Below are positions 21,514 to 33,501 of a DNA stretch of 64,000 bases, piece by piece. How positions within the stretch are numbered: the stretch's first letter is position 1; each line of letters starts with the position of its first letter. The notes beneath the pieces were generated by a model, which did not search any database, had not been told where the DNA came from, and saw only the letters and a program-made list of their open reading frames with translations. The stretch lies in the NCBI GenBank assembly GCA_023213315.1, contig JAKCPI010024975.1:1-64000 (forward strand), given 5' to 3'. A program made the translations under genes and the position numbers. This DNA comes from Euborellia annulipes. Lineage: Eukaryota; Arthropoda; Insecta; Dermaptera; Anisolabididae.

Positions 21514-22092
21514 CAGGATCGCCAAGAGACTATATCCTGCACTGAAGATCGCAGGAGCAAGAGACTATATCCTGCACTGAAGATCGCCAAGAGACTATAT
21601 CCTGCACAGAGGATCGCCAAGAGACTATATCCTGCACTGAGGCTCGCCAAAAACTATATCCTGCACTGAGGATCGCCAAGAGATTATATTCTGCACCGAG
21701 GATCGCCAAAAGACTATATCCTGCACTGAGGATCGCCAAGAGACTATATCCTGCACTGAAGATCGCCAAGAGACTATATCCTGCACTGAGAGATCGCCAA
21801 GAGACTATATCCTGCACAGAGGATCGCCAAGAGACTATATCCTGCACTGAGGATCGCCAAGAAACTATATCCTGCACTGAGGATCGCCAAGAAACTATAT
21901 CCTGAAATGAGGATCGCCAAGAGATTATATTCTGCACTGAGGATCGCCAAGAGACTATATCCTGCACTGAGGATCGCCAAGAGACTAAATTCTTCACTGA
22001 GGATCGCCAAGGGACTATATCCTGCACTGAGGATCGCCAAGAAATTATATCCTGCACTGAGGACCGCCAAGGGACTATATCCTGCTCTGAGG
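21514..22092 (+). repeat. 30-bp minisatellite, about 19 units
   Basis: The unit reads GAGGATCGCC, AAGAGACTAT, ATCCTGCACT (30 bp), with scattered substitutions and one or two short length variants (near 21547 and 21788). Each unit contains CTGAGGA or CTGAAGA across the unit junction, i.e. the first hammerhead core box. Confidence 0.95.
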
Positions 22093-22125
22093 ATCGCCAG
22101 GTGTTAGTCCGGCTGAAATATTTAC
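22087..22125 (+). ncRNA. Hammerhead-like motif at the minisatellite edge
   Basis: The order is CUGAGGA, a hairpin GCCAGG...CCGGC, GAAAU, AUU. The core matches CUGANGA and GAAA, and H17 is U. Stem III would be the self-complementary AUAU. Stem I pairing is not evident, so this is weaker than the 18905 and 31165 motifs. The opposite arm (21505-21511, minus) has CUGAGUA, one base off. Confidence 0.35.
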
Positions 22126-22175
22126 AAATATATGGTTTAAAGCGGTTCCTGAGAAAGTTTTATTTCTCCCGGCAC

Positions 22176-23810
22176 AACAGATTATAAAATTTGTTATTTC
22201 TTTGTTATTAAACACATTAATTTTGGGATGGTAAAAATACATTCAAACGAATAATTTTACTTAGAGAGAAAACCAGCATAAAAGTGAGCAAAAGAAATGT
22301 TTAACTCGATTAAATCGTTGTCGAACTTACAAATTATGAGCGTCTGAGCCAAGTAGCTGAATATAAAGTAAAATATAGGCTTTATATTTATTAGAATGAT
22401 TAATCAGAGTTCGGATATTCGACATAATAAAAGGGCTTATCTCGCTACACCAACCATTTATTTATAATTATCAACATGTCTAAAAAAAAAATAATTAAAT
22501 ATGTTTTATTAAAATTCTATATTATAAAATCATTAATCTTATATTATTTTTGTTTGTTGTAAAATATATTGACAGTAAACGATTAAACAATTTAAAACAC
22601 ATTTTGAAGACTTGCCATGTTGTTTTCTCTCCCCCTCTTCTCTTTTTTAATATAAGCTTTAGAAGCGAGGTTAGAATTTCTAATGCAATATTGGCAGATG
22701 ATGCAGAAACATGAATAGGTTTTTTATGAATGTGACTTTTTATTACCTCCCCTTAAGACTTTCGTCTTTTTCCTACTCATTCCCTTTTCGCTTACGAATT
22801 TTTATCAATGTTTTACGTTCACATATTTCCAAAAGCAGCAAGCTCCACAAACATATATATATATATACATTTTCCAGATGAAATGCAATTTTTCGGTCGG
22901 TTGAATTTCGCTCGCGGCCTGTCACTTGCATGCTTTTGCCACCCCTTTTTTCGTCGTCGTCGTTTTTTTTTTCCCAAAATATTTTGGGGTCATATCCTAT
23001 TATGTTGTGTTTCACATCGTCTTTCCGTAAATGTTCTCCTGGGAGATTTGGTAGAACACCTTGTCAAAAAATATGGCCAGGATTTATCCAGCGCCAGCCT
23101 GGAATCTTCTTCTTGCTTGGCTTATTATCCTGTTTATACTACTCCCCTATTTTCCTTTTTTTTTTTTTTTACACTGCAACAAGTCTAATAATAAATTCCA
23201 CCAAATAATTTTATCCTAAGAATTTAGAGTTCCCTAGGGTGTTTTTGTTTCTCTGTTTTATATTAGTATATAAATAATCTCGATTAGTTAGAGTTTTAGC
23301 ATGATAATACAAGCTTAAGAATATAAATTACTTTTTTTATGATAATAAATTATTAATTCTTTTTCAATGAATCGTGTAGATAACAAAGTAAAACATGTTG
23401 GAAATAAGAATATCTTGATTTAAAGCAAGAGTTTTTAATAAATTTTTAGTTATTTTTTTTAATAAAATTTTTTGGGAAGGGGTGGAGAATTTTTTTTGGC
23501 TTAGTAATTAGTATAAAAGTTGGAAACATCTGGTGCATAGAAATATTTGCTATTTAAAATGGGGTAATAAAGGTAATAAAAGAATCGCAGGAAGTTTTTT
23601 TTTTAAAGTGAAACTTTTATTTGATCCTCTCAAATTTTTTTTTTATTCAGTCATCAAAGATGACATTTAGGTTTTGTTTAAGAACATCCTCAGAACTCTA
23701 GAACTTTCGATAAATTATAAATTTAAATTGATACTTTATATCAATAGAGCTACATTCTTAATCAAAACAGAAATGCCAGCATAAGAAATTGTGTCTTTTG
23801 TACTAGGGTC
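22176..23810. other. AT-rich DNA, no gene seen
   Basis: GC-richer around 22900-23110, with frames that are open for up to 126 codons but Phe/Ser-rich and without recognisable domains. No element ends seen. Confidence 0.35.
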
Positions 23811-23996
23811 ATGGGCGTAACCAGGGAATTTGGCTGGAAGGGGGGGGGAGGGGGCATGGGACCAGCCATCCTCCGGGGGGTCTGGAAGGCAAAAGGCAAA
23901 TTTATTTCATTTGGATTGGCTACTAATCCAGTTGAAATAGAGAAGGGGTCTAAATTGCTTTCGATGCCGAAAAAGACCTTAACAGAAATAAAAAAA
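23811..23996 (+). mobile_element. Composite of a hAT-like end and a SINE tail (S2)
   Basis: It starts ATGGGCGTAACCAGGGAA with CATGGGACCAGCCATCCTCC, both shared with the palindrome at 49125-49460. It then continues into tttggattggctactaatcc and GATGCCGAAAAAGACCTTAA, the S2 SINE tail with an A-rich end. Confidence 0.5.
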
Positions 23997-24119
23997 ACTT
24001 CGAAATAATTTTTAAAAATCGAAAGGATTTCATTTACAATAATTTCTATATTTTGTATAAAGTAAATAAATAATTTATTAGTTTTATTCTTATTTAATTT
24101 AAAATCATCATAAATTCTC

Positions 24120-24545
24120 AAGATAATTTTCCCAAAGTTGAAGGCCTTGAGCGGACAGGAGGGCGTTGAGGGGCGCTGACTCTGTGGCCACCGAGTTCTC
24201 CGGGACAAGGGGGAGTTCCCGAGGGAGCTTTGTCCAGCCCTAATACAAGATTAACAACCATTATCTACAGCGGGCCAGAAGGCAACATTCCCGAAGCGAT
24301 TTTAAATTCAATTACTCAAACTATGACCTAGACCCTCGTATCTGTCGAATTAATAGAAATAAAAACTAAAGACTAAAGCTTAATTAAATAGAAACAGAAT
24401 ATTAGAGAAAATATTTCAATTCTATAATATATTTTCCTTAAGCCGAAATTAATTATTTATTAAGAATCACGAATTTATTAATTTAATTAATATTAATAAT
24501 AATATAGAATCAAGTTTATGAGTATGGAATTAGATTAATTTGTAA
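24120..24545. other. GC-rich patch, then AT-rich DNA
   Basis: The patch 24140-24240 (ggcgttgaggggcgctgac and cggg...cccgagggag) has short inverted pieces but no defined ends. The rest is AT-rich with no gene. Confidence 0.3.
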
Positions 24546-24868
24546 TGGACACCTTAGATAATTGATTTTTGAATTTTAATCAAAATCGTTGTAGCGAATT
24601 TTGAGAAAATAAAAAAAAAAAAAACCGAAAAAGTACATCAATAAAGTACTAGTACTTTAAAGCCGATTTTGTTCAAAAGCTTCGTGTTAAAGTGAGCTAA
24701 CTTAAATAAATATGAAGCCTTCAAGCTCTTTTTGTTCTTGAAATATTTTGTTCATAGACATACAGACACACATATACAGACAGACCATGTTGCGAAAATT
24801 CAAAATCAAGATATCTGATTTTTGACATGAATCCAATTACTTCTATTTATAAATAAATACCTAAGAGA
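24546..24868 (-). mobile_element. Family A element, truncated
   Basis: Runs from GAATTTTAATCAAAATCGTT through AGTACTAGTACTTT to the terminus ATAAATACCTAAGAGAAAGT. The hairpin side is missing and the CTTTCTCTC terminus is degraded. Confidence 0.65.
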
Positions 24869-25395
24869 AAGTAAAACCCTAAAAAAAAATATTACCGGTA
24901 CACTGTATTTTAAAATCCATTATCAAAGTGAATTTCATTTATTAAATTATTCTTTTATCTATCAAATTTCACATAAATGATTAAATCATTTATTTGAAAA
25001 ACAAGAGCGAAATATTTCCATAGGGGGGGGGGGGGGGGGGTACTGAAATTAATTTGATAAATCATATTTATATTTTAAACAACCTTCAATAAATATATAG
25101 GCCTATATTTTTTTTTATTATTCATAATAAAAATCTACAAATTTTTTTCGTACATAAATTAAACACGGAATATTTATATCTCTAGTAACTTTGAATTTCA
25201 CTTTAATAAAGCTTAAATGAGGATAGGGAGGTGGGGCGAAGAGCTGATGAAAATAGAAACCTCCGAAATATTCGGTACAGACATAGATCACTTATAATTA
25301 AATTAAGGCCTAAATTTATTTAACACTATTAAAAATTTATTTTAAGAAATAAAAATCGCATTAATTAAAATCAGCCTTAATATATTTTCGAAAAT
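24869..25395. other. AT-rich spacer with a long G run
   Basis: An uninterrupted run of about 18 G lies at 25023-25040. No gene seen. Confidence 0.35.
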
Positions 25396-26049
25396 AATTT
25401 TAAAAAATCTGGTGTGACTGGTCGTCACAGCACACTACTTTCTTTCTTCGGTAATCAAAAGTTGTGTTCTGTGCTTGCCACACCATATTTTTTGTGTCGA
25501 GATATATTTAGTTTCCGACAGTACGGTACATTTCAATTCAAGATGTAAGGGGGACATGGAAAAATATTTATATTCTGTTATCATGGCAATCATTTCTCCT
25601 ATCTTTTCTATGAAGTACAAGAGTAAAGTATGCTTCATAAGATTTCAATGCCAAAATGAGAATATACATTTTAAAGAGCATCTAAAAAATAATTGATTTT
25701 TAAATTTTAATCAAAATCGTTGGAGCGAATTTTGAGAAAATACGAAAAAAAACTTAAAAAGTCCACCTGTAAAGTACTAGTACCTTTTGGTCGATTTTGA
25801 TTAAAATCTTATTTTCACGCCTCAAGGGGTTTCCTAACTTTAATATAAAATTTCAACCTTCTAGCTCTTTTCATTCTTGAGATATTTTGTCCACAGACAG
25901 ACCCACACAGACAAACCATGTCGCAAAAACCACTTTTTTGGACTCAGGGGACCTCAAAACGTGTGTATATCCATCAAAATCTCGACATAGAATTTTTGAT
26001 CCAATACTTTCTCTCTATATATATTCATATAGGTAAGAGAAAGAAAAAA
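25396..26049 (-). mobile_element. Family A element, near full length
   Basis: It runs from the hairpin AAATCTGGTGTGACTGGTCG ... TGCTTGCCACACCATATTTT to the terminus CATATAGGTAAGAGAAAG. All internal landmarks are present, including GGGGACCTCAAAACGTG and AGTACTAGTACC. Confidence 0.8.
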
Positions 26050-26149
26050 TGTTCGTATTTTATTGATATTTATAGGTATTCATATCCTCGTAAATACGAA
26101 AAAAAAAATTCGATTGATATTTTCATTTTGACTAGTGATCTGTGAATGG

Positions 26150-26440
26150 GTTCATATGAGCTCCGTCTACTGCTGGCATTTGTATTTGTGCCAGTGACTG
26201 CTTAGGGCTTTTGTATGTAGTCGTTGTACGTTTATTACGTATGCGTCTATGACGGCCGAATGGTTGTTCAGTCACGCAGTCATAATGATTGCTGCTGTCG
26301 TTTTCGCATATTGCACTCTTGTGCCTTTTTAATATCTGCGAACTAAAGGGGGTGGTGGCTGTCGAGGTGCTCGGTCGGATATTGGTCCCGCTTCAGCCTC
26401 TTTGGACTCTCTTCTTTCAATCAAACCCATCCATTGGCAA
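26150..26440. other. GC-balanced island in AT-rich DNA
   Basis: Balanced-composition sequence (for example atgcgtctatgacggccgaa) with no element ends, no frame over about 50 codons and no other copy noticed in the window. Candidate conserved non-coding or promoter-proximal DNA; function unknown. Confidence 0.3.
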
Positions 26441-26581
26441 TTAATAGTGTGAAAGAACAAAGAAAGCGACTTAAAAAGGAATACACATCAACTATGATTC
26501 AAATACAGAGATTGAATTTAGGAATTTAATACCAAATTGCAAATATTTCTTGTATCATCGTCAAGGCTTTAATATTAGACA

Positions 26582-26760
26582 CTTCGCCCCCCCCCCCCAG
26601 AAACACCTCTGGATCTGCCCTTGGCTTCTCATGCCTGAGGTTCCGGGTTCGCTTTGTCTCACCAATGAGAAAAATTTATTTCAATTGAATTGACTGCCAA
26701 TCATTTGAAATTAATTAGTTCGAAATGGCCTTAGATGTTTCACTGGATGTTATGTTTTGT
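26582..26760 (+). mobile_element. hAT-type end fragment followed by a SINE-like fragment
   Basis: A C run and then GAAACACCTCTGGATCTGCC is the right end of the CAAGGGCGGAT family. It is followed by GGTTCCGGGTTCGC, a B-box-like motif, and a tail ending TTCGAAATGGCCTTAGATG like S2. Confidence 0.5.
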
Positions 26761-26772
26761 TTATATTAATAT

Positions 26773-26799
26773 ACAAGCAGTGGTAGGGTTTGCTTCGGC
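26773..26799. repeat. Perfect short hairpin
   Basis: GGTAGGGTT and AACCCTACC are exact inverted copies around TGCTTCGGC. It lies just inside a CAGTGG motif that resembles a hAT end. Role unknown. Confidence 0.6.
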
Positions 26800-26964
26800 A
26801 ACCCTACCCCGCTAGGCGCTGGCGGGCGGCGTCTCGGGATATGACTAACTTGTAAGAGTTGTGCAGATAAATGTATTATAATTAATTTTGCACCATAATA
26901 TTAAAATTTGAAATAAAAAAAAATCGAGTGAAAAATAGTAGGGTAGGGCTGATAGAACTTTCTG

Positions 26965-27165
26965 AGATCAGGAAAAAGAGCAGGAGCACCCAAAAAATAT
27001 TAAGCCTCACTGGCTACGCCAGTGCTGTACTGCTGAAAGGGTAATAAAATTTGTGCAGTACTGCTGAAAGGGTAATAAAATTTTCCCGAAACAGCTCGTT
27101 CATTTGTGAAAATCGGAGACTTTATATTTTTTGGCTGCTCCTGTTCCTTCTCCTGTTGAATAATC
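26965..27165. repeat. Decayed foldback related to the 31113-31436 element
   Basis: The outer ends AGCAGGAGCACCCAAAAAAT and TTTTTTGGCTGCTCCTG are inverted. Inside, a ~46-bp unit (gtactgctgaaagggtaataaaatttt) is present twice. It ends in TTCCCGAAACAGCTCGTT, a degenerate version of the GAAACGTCTCGTT segment at 31365. Confidence 0.6.
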
Positions 27166-27400
27166 TTGCGATTTGAAATAGGAGGGGAAGGGAAAAAAAA
27201 ATTAAAATGACGCTTCTCTAGGGTGTAAATAATTGAAAAATGGTATTCCAAACCTCAGAAAGTTTTATTGGCCTCGCCAGAGGGGATCTCCCCCCCTCCC
27301 CCCCCCCTTAAAAGTTATCTTTCACTCAATTTTAATAAAATTTAAAATTACCCTTCTCTAGGGTGTAAATAATTGTACAAATAAACAACCACTGACTTAA
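27166..27400. repeat. Short direct repeat flanking a C-rich patch
   Basis: CTTCTCTAGGGTGTAAATAA occurs at about 27212 and 27354, about 142 bp apart. Between them is a C-rich run (27288-27308). Confidence 0.6.
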
Positions 27401-30400
27401 TTGATTAGCATGATTATTTCAAGATATATACTGAATGGGTCCGCGAGAACAGAGTCGATGTGTATATTTCCAGTAACGTATTTCCGAAGAGACGACCGCC
27501 TGGGGGCGGCTTATTTTAGAGCAAATTACTTAAAAAGACAGCTTATTTATATAAATTATTTTTTAAATAGAAAAGTATATGATGTTGAAAAGGTGTCTCT
27601 CGATGTTGGGGTGGATGAAAGGGGGAGGAGGGGGGCGGGAAGGGTTCATATCCTGGAGGAGGCAAATTCCTAAATCCGCCCCTGTTGCCTTCCAACCAAC
27701 TATATAGATAAATAATAAACCCTGTCTGGCATTTCATTAAAGAAAAAAACAAATAAATAAATTTTGAAAAGAATAAATAGCCGAAGCTGAAATTCACTAG
27801 TTATTAAATCTTGAAATAAATTTTGAGATCTCCATTTACTAATATTTTTCTGTTTTGATGATAAATATACTATACATATAATCTTTTTGTATATTTAGCC
27901 TATATAAAAAGATTTCCGCCGACCCCGCACCGCGGGATTAATAATGGCGAGGACAGAAGAAGAAGAAGAAGAGCCTATATAAAAAGATGTTCAAAATAAG
28001 AGTCTATTTTAATTTCTTATACAAATTCTATGCTATATCTCAGTTTGATTTAGAATATAAAAAGAGATTGAAATAAACAATTTCTATCAGCGTTCTGACG
28101 CTCACTTCAATCTCTTTGAATTTCCTCTTCATTTTTTTTTTTTTTTATTTTTTTTATATATACATGTATATTGAAAAGAAAATCTCAACAATTCAGAAAC
28201 TCAAACATTCACTTCCACTCAGTTTCTATTACTAATAATTTTTTAAATCTTAATTTTATTTTCGAAAAAAAAAAAACTTAGCAAAACAAACTAGTAAATA
28301 AAAATTCCAATTTCGATAGTTTTTCTATCTCTTGGTTTAGTATTAATCAATCAATTCCAAATGGATATTGATCTAATTGGGAAGCTTCGACATACAGAGC
28401 CAATCAAATTGACATGGCGTTCAAAACAAATTTATCAAGAACCGATTGCTACTGACTGGAATTTCATATTTTTAACATTTCAGAAAATATTTATATTAAT
28501 GGTAGAGCAAGGATAATTTGTATAATTAAAAACAAATTAACACAAATTATAGATTTTCTTATTAAATGTCAATAATAGTATAAAAACATGACAAAATAGG
28601 CTTTTAATATAAATTTATCGTTTTATAATTGTTAAAAAAAAGGGACTAAAATTAAAATAAAAAATTATTAGCTATTTGTTACAAAAAATATAATAAATAA
28701 ATAATTTTTCAATATGGAGGGGGCGAGAATAAATAAAAATCTTTGTACTTTTTAAAAAAAATCTCCTCTTTTAAAAATCTAATTTCTAATTTTTCTTTCG
28801 AATCTTTTTAAAGAGCATTTTTTTACTTGTTTAATTCAAGTTCAAGTCTTAATTATCAGAATTAATTAATATAGAAATTGAGAAATAAATTTATAAACTT
28901 TTAACTTTATATAAAACTAATATAATAATAAGAGCTTTTAGTTTTCCCCTTGAAATTATTTTATTTAACCCCTTGAAAATAATTAACTTAATTATATTTT
29001 TGCTATAGACCTCTTTAGTAAATAAATAGTTTTTATAATATTAAATTAAGTATGATTATTCTGACTGGAAATCTACCCTCGGGAGAAAAAAAATATTTTT
29101 TTTTTTTAAATAATACAAGAAAAAATTACCGGAGGCCTCCGACTGGTTTGTCCTAATTAATAATTGTTGTGTCCTGATCAGATTCATATAATTTTTTTGG
29201 TAAATTAAAAAATAATTAAGAAATTCCGAGTTAAAGGAAATTATACACTTGCGAGCAAAAAGATCGACTCAACCCTCTTGTCAAGTTTTTATATTTTATC
29301 AAATATCTTTGCTATTAATTATTACTTTTTTAAAATAAATTTTATTTACAGAGTAAGGGATCTAATCTTTCAACAATACATTTTATTATTAAAATAGGTT
29401 AAGTAATTTCGATAATACAATTTATAATTTGGAAGAAAAGGAAAAAAAAGAAAATTAATGATCAGAATACAAAGGAGTAAGAAATAAATTTTAATAATAT
29501 AGCCTACATGCTTTAATAATATACTGTTTGTAAGATTAGATTCCATATTTTATAAATAAAATTTATTAATATCAGAAAACTCGAATTTTTTCCTCGTAAA
29601 TGTATATTTTTTCGACCTCAGAATTTCTTAATTATTTTTAAAATTATCCAAAAAATTATATGAATCTGATCAAAGTACAACATTTATTAGGACAAGGCAG
29701 TCGGAGAGCTAAGTTAATTTTGTTTTACTTGGATTATTGGAAAAAATATCGGGTCCCAAATTCTTCTAATTCTTTTCAAATTATTTGATTATAAAAATTT
29801 AAAAAAGGTCTGATTAGAAACCATAAAGTATATATATATATATTGTTTCTTTTATTAAATTTTTTTCTTCTTTGGAACGAAAGAGAAACTCCACCCACCT
29901 CTTTCTAGTTTTTTTTTTCTTTTCAAAATAATTTTTGGCTCCAAATATATTTTATTAGAACAATTTTTTTTCCGGTCGAAAATTTATCTTATGGGTGAAT
30001 TTTATTTCCTAATATTCATTTACTTTATTAACCCTATACTTTCGTTGGCAAATCCAATGTGTCGAATAGCCCGAAACCAATAAGAAAAGGAAATCTTTTA
30101 TAAAAAAAAGGAGAGGGAAAAAAAAGAAAATAGAAAATGGTGGTAAAAATAGAATTCCCGTTTGCATTGGGAATAAGAAAGGAAATTCATTTAAAAATCT
30201 AACCTCAAGAAAGCAATGGCTGGTGACTTGGTCTGGTTTCAATATAAGAGAAATAGCTTGGGGGAATAAAAATTCAATTATTATTGACCCGAGAATAAGA
30301 GTTGCAATATGCTATGATGGCGTTTATTCAAACATTTCACGAGTTAGAATAAATAAGCATTATGTCAGAACGGGAAGAGGAACCCTTCAAAGACAAAGCT

Positions 30401-31112
30401 ATTTATTAAGACGTTTATGAGCAACAAAATAATATTTAAGAGCCTCTTTTGAAATCAAGAACAAAAGCTCTATTTGCACGAAGAAGAAGAAGAAGAAGAG
30501 AAAATAAATACACAAAAATCTCGCGTACTTTCTCTTTAAATGCGCACTTGTTTTAGATTAGATAATTAGATAACACGAAGAAAAGAATTCACCTTATATT
30601 TAAATAATAAAAAGAATTCTCTTGAAAACAGAGTTTAAATGAGAAAAATATTTTTCTCATAGTAGCTGATTTAAATAAAAGGAAGCCAAGTGGAAGGGTT
30701 ATTCAAAATTTTTAATAAATTTTAGTTTATAATAATCTTTGTTGAAGAATGTTAAGATGTCTTTTCTGATTACGTAGCGAGGTACTAGATTAGTAAGAAA
30801 ATAAATAAGCTGGGTCAGATTTAGATGCTTTAGAGCAAATATCACTCTGTCAAACTACATAATTTATTTCTCAGTAATTTGTATTTTTATTAAAGCTTTT
30901 GGGGTTTATATAATTATTAAGCTTATTATAGGAGATTTTAATTATAGACCATATTTTGTATTATTTATTAAAATTATAAATAGTATACAACGTTTCGACT
31001 CCCATTAAACTCCCTTAATTTGTACTTATTAATTAGAAATAATAAAGGCAAAATGAGAAAGATTATATTACATACTGTAGTAACCAATGAAGTAGGTGGC
31101 TGGTGATTTATA
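27401..31112. other. Long AT-rich stretch without recognisable elements
   Basis: About 3.7 kb without family A, SINE or foldback copies, unusual in this window. There are no convincing exons: the 65-codon frame at 30223-30420 (MTWSGFNIREIAWGNKN...) has ordinary composition but no recognised domain. Possibly intronic or intergenic host DNA. Confidence 0.4.
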
Positions 31113-31164
31113 TACAAGGAAGGATGCAGGAGCAGCCAAAAATTAAAGCCTCCGATTCTATTAC

Positions 31165-31215
31165 AATCAACGAGACGTTTCGAGAAAACTTTATTTTCTC
31201 ATCATCAGTCTTTCA
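31165..31215 (-). ncRNA. Hammerhead ribozyme-like motif, left arm
   Basis: On the minus strand: stem I strand AAAGA, CUGAUGA (31208-31202), stem II GAGAAAA/UUUUCUC with loop UAAAG (31200-31182), GAAAC (31181-31177), GUC (31176-31174), then UCGUU, which pairs with AAAGA at four of five positions. The entire core is intact and stem II is seven perfect pairs. Stem III is limited to ACGU. Confidence 0.6.
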
Positions 31216-31329
31216 AATTGTATCTGTCCCGGAGTTGTTCAAAGGGGACAATACATTTATTGTTGTTAAAAGGGCACAATATATTTATTATGTATTGTGC
31301 CCTTTGAACAACTCCGGGACAGATACAAT

Positions 31330-31380
31330 TTGAAAAACTGATGATGAGAAAATAAAGTGTTCTCGAAACGTCTCGTTAAT
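31330..31380 (+). ncRNA. Hammerhead ribozyme-like motif, right arm
   Basis: CUGAUGA (31338-31344), a stem II GAGAA/UUCUC with interior differences, GAAAC (31365-31369) and GUC (31370-31372) are intact. Stem I is weaker because the base before the core run is A rather than G. Confidence 0.5.
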
Positions 31381-31582
31381 TGTAATAAAATCGGAGGCTT
31401 TAATTTTTGGCTGCTCCTGCTTCCTTCCTTGTAGATACTGTAGTAATTTTTAAAAATCCACTATTTATATTACTTTGTACATAAGCCAACATTAAAATAC
31501 TGTATAGGCCTATATGGAGATGGTTTAGACTGGCAAATAATAAATTGATTATAATTTTTAAGAAATAATATCAAGTCTAATA

Positions 31583-31741
31583 TTGGATATCAAATGAGAA
31601 ATGCCCAAATAATATATATTCATAACGGTTATCGTCAAAGTCTTAAATGGCCTAAGTTGCCGAGAAGACTGTGTGAATGTGTGTGTAAATGTGAGTGTGA
31701 ATGAGAAAAAAGTGTGAATGTTTTTAAAAGTAAAAAAAAAA
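31583..31741 (+). mobile_element. 5'-truncated SINE (S1) with 10-bp target duplication
   Basis: It starts at TTGGATATCAAATGAGAAAT, lacks the tRNA head and has the aacggttatcgtcaaag and ttgccgagaagactgtgtg body and an A tail. Exact AAGTCTAATA duplications flank it at 31573-31582 and 31742-31751. Confidence 0.85.
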
Positions 31742-31806
31742 AAGTCTAATAAAGAAGGAAGGCATATAATAAATAGTTCCGGGATGACAGAGTTGGAGCT
31801 CGGTGG

Positions 31807-32180
31807 TTTTTTCTTTAATAAAATTTAAAAAAAAAGTAAAAAAGTACATAAATAAAGTACTAGTACTCGAAATGTCCCAAAGACAAGACCTAGCTTAATT
31901 TCATATTGGTACCGGAAATAGTATATAGTTAAAATTTGAAAATAAATCTGAGCGAATTTTTGAGAAAATTTGAAATAACTAATAAAGTACATAAGTATTA
32001 GTACTCGAGGTTTCTCAAAGACAAGATCAAACTTTGTTTTGTATACTGCAAATGGGAAATTTATAAAATTTGAGAGAAATTGTTAAAGCGAATTTCGAAA
32101 AAATTTGAAAAAACTAAAAAAAGTACATCAGTAAAGTACTGGTACTCAAAATTTCCAAAAGATATAGTATATATATAAAA
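31807..32180. repeat. Tandemly expanded family A core, three units
   Basis: A ~137-bp unit containing GCGAATTT-GA-AAAATTTGAAA and AGTACATAAATAAAGTACTAG is repeated about three times, with substitutions. The same core occurs singly in ordinary family A copies. No family A termini are attached. Confidence 0.75.
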
Positions 32181-32259
32181 TTAAAAAAAAAATCGGTAGA
32201 GCCTTTTTCAAGAACTGATGTGCTTACAAACAAACAAACAAATGTACATTGCTCGTTTA

Positions 32260-33501
32260 ATTGTATAAGATTTATTTTTAATATAAATTTTAAAAATTTT
32301 TATTAAAAAAATTGGGCCTACTTTATAAATTTATACACGAAATTTAGCTCCACAAATGTGTTTAAAAAAATGTTTCGAATCAAACAATGTGTAATGTAAT
32401 ATAACATATTGCCTTTAATATTTCTTATTAATGTTAAGATGAATGGTTTTAGACCCTTCGAAATAACTGCACAATAAATTAAATTCTTCTGGCAAAAAAA
32501 AAAAAAAAAAAAATGAAATGAATTAGATTTAATATAAGAATTTAGAAAAAAAAAGTTCAAATATAACCCAAGCAGTTGTTCAGCTAGTAAAATAAAAGAG
32601 AAAATAAATAATTATTTATTTAATAAATCATAACAAGAGTAAAAAAGTATATAATAATATTAATGAATCTGATTAGTGATGTCAAGAAGACAGCTAATCA
32701 GCATAAAAAACTTTATTCTTCACCGAAACGCAAAAAAGTTAATTTATACTTTTATATTTTCAACCAAGCAAAAAAAAATTTTTTTTGTTTTAATACATAT
32801 TATAAAGATGTTGATTGAAAAAAAAAGAAAAGAAAAAATGAAGTAAAATAATTATCAGATGGCCTGTTTGTCGCAATTCTGATTAAACTTTCTCCATTAG
32901 CAAAAAGTGGGTGGTTGGTGAGGGGGATGCCGGGCCCGGGGGAAGGGGGGAGTTTATTTTCACAACTCAACCCCGACATTGTTTGTTGAATTTGAATGAG
33001 TTTTTTGATTATAGCACACTCATCATCTATCTCCAACTATTTCACTAAAACAAGTTTCGATATGTTATATCATATACGTATAATCTATATACATATTACA
33101 TGTATGAATGTATAAGTTATGTACGGGAATCCTTTGAGAACTTTATACTGCAAAGTTAAAGAAGATTAATCAAACAAAATTTAATAATTATGCAAAGATA
33201 ATTTTCCAATTAAAATATTGATAGAGAAAGTTCAAAAGTTGAAAAAAAAATTAATAACATCAAAAAAAATAGTGCTGTAATATGAATTTTAAATTTATTA
33301 GGGCTCTAAAAAATATCTTAATTTTAAATGTACATTATGCCTACATAATTTAAAAAAAATAAAAAAATCTATTTAGGAAAAACAAGATTTTTTTTTAAAG
33401 ATACTTGACTGCCATCCCTCAAAATAAATTATTTATTATAATTTACATAAGAAGTTTACTCGAAGTACACAAATTTTAGTATTGTAGTTGTGGCTGTTGA
33501 G
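32260..33501. other. AT-rich DNA, no gene seen
   Basis: A small GC patch with ccgggcccggggg lies at 32930-32950. No element ends or exons recognised. Confidence 0.35.

Larger units (their letters stand above)
21418..22175. repeat. Foldback element with a 30-bp minisatellite core
   Basis: Inverted ends of about 95 bp (21418-21513 and 22087-22175) share CGGGAGAAA, TTTCTCAGGAAC/GTTCCTGAGAAA-like, and a block around GCAAATATTTCGG with GGCCTAACGCCTGGC. Both arms carry outward hammerhead-like boxes. The centre is a tandem array. The element has no protein-coding capacity: open frames crossing the array exist only because the unit length is a multiple of three. Confidence 0.85.
31113..31436. repeat. 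Foldback with paired hammerhead-like motifs
   Basis: Left arm 31113-31255 and right arm 31287-31436 are inverted repeats with a few mismatches around a short AT-rich loop. The outer part includes GCAGGAGCAGCC / GGCTGCTCCTG. Each arm reads outward through CUGAUGA, a long stem II, GAAAC and GUC. No protein coded. Confidence 0.9.

Noticed and set aside
21514..22092. CRISPR array
   Set aside because: Units are contiguous with no unique spacers; it is a minisatellite in a foldback.
21530..22107. Long open frames with LLAILSAGYS or VSWRSSVQDI repeats
   Set aside because: They are translations of the 30-bp minisatellite in several frames and both strands at once; a unit divisible by three keeps every stop-free frame open.
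22808..23208. Overlapping frames of 92 and 126 codons
   Set aside because: Phe/Ser/Cys-rich, no domain, no splice signals; the overlap of open frames reflects base composition.
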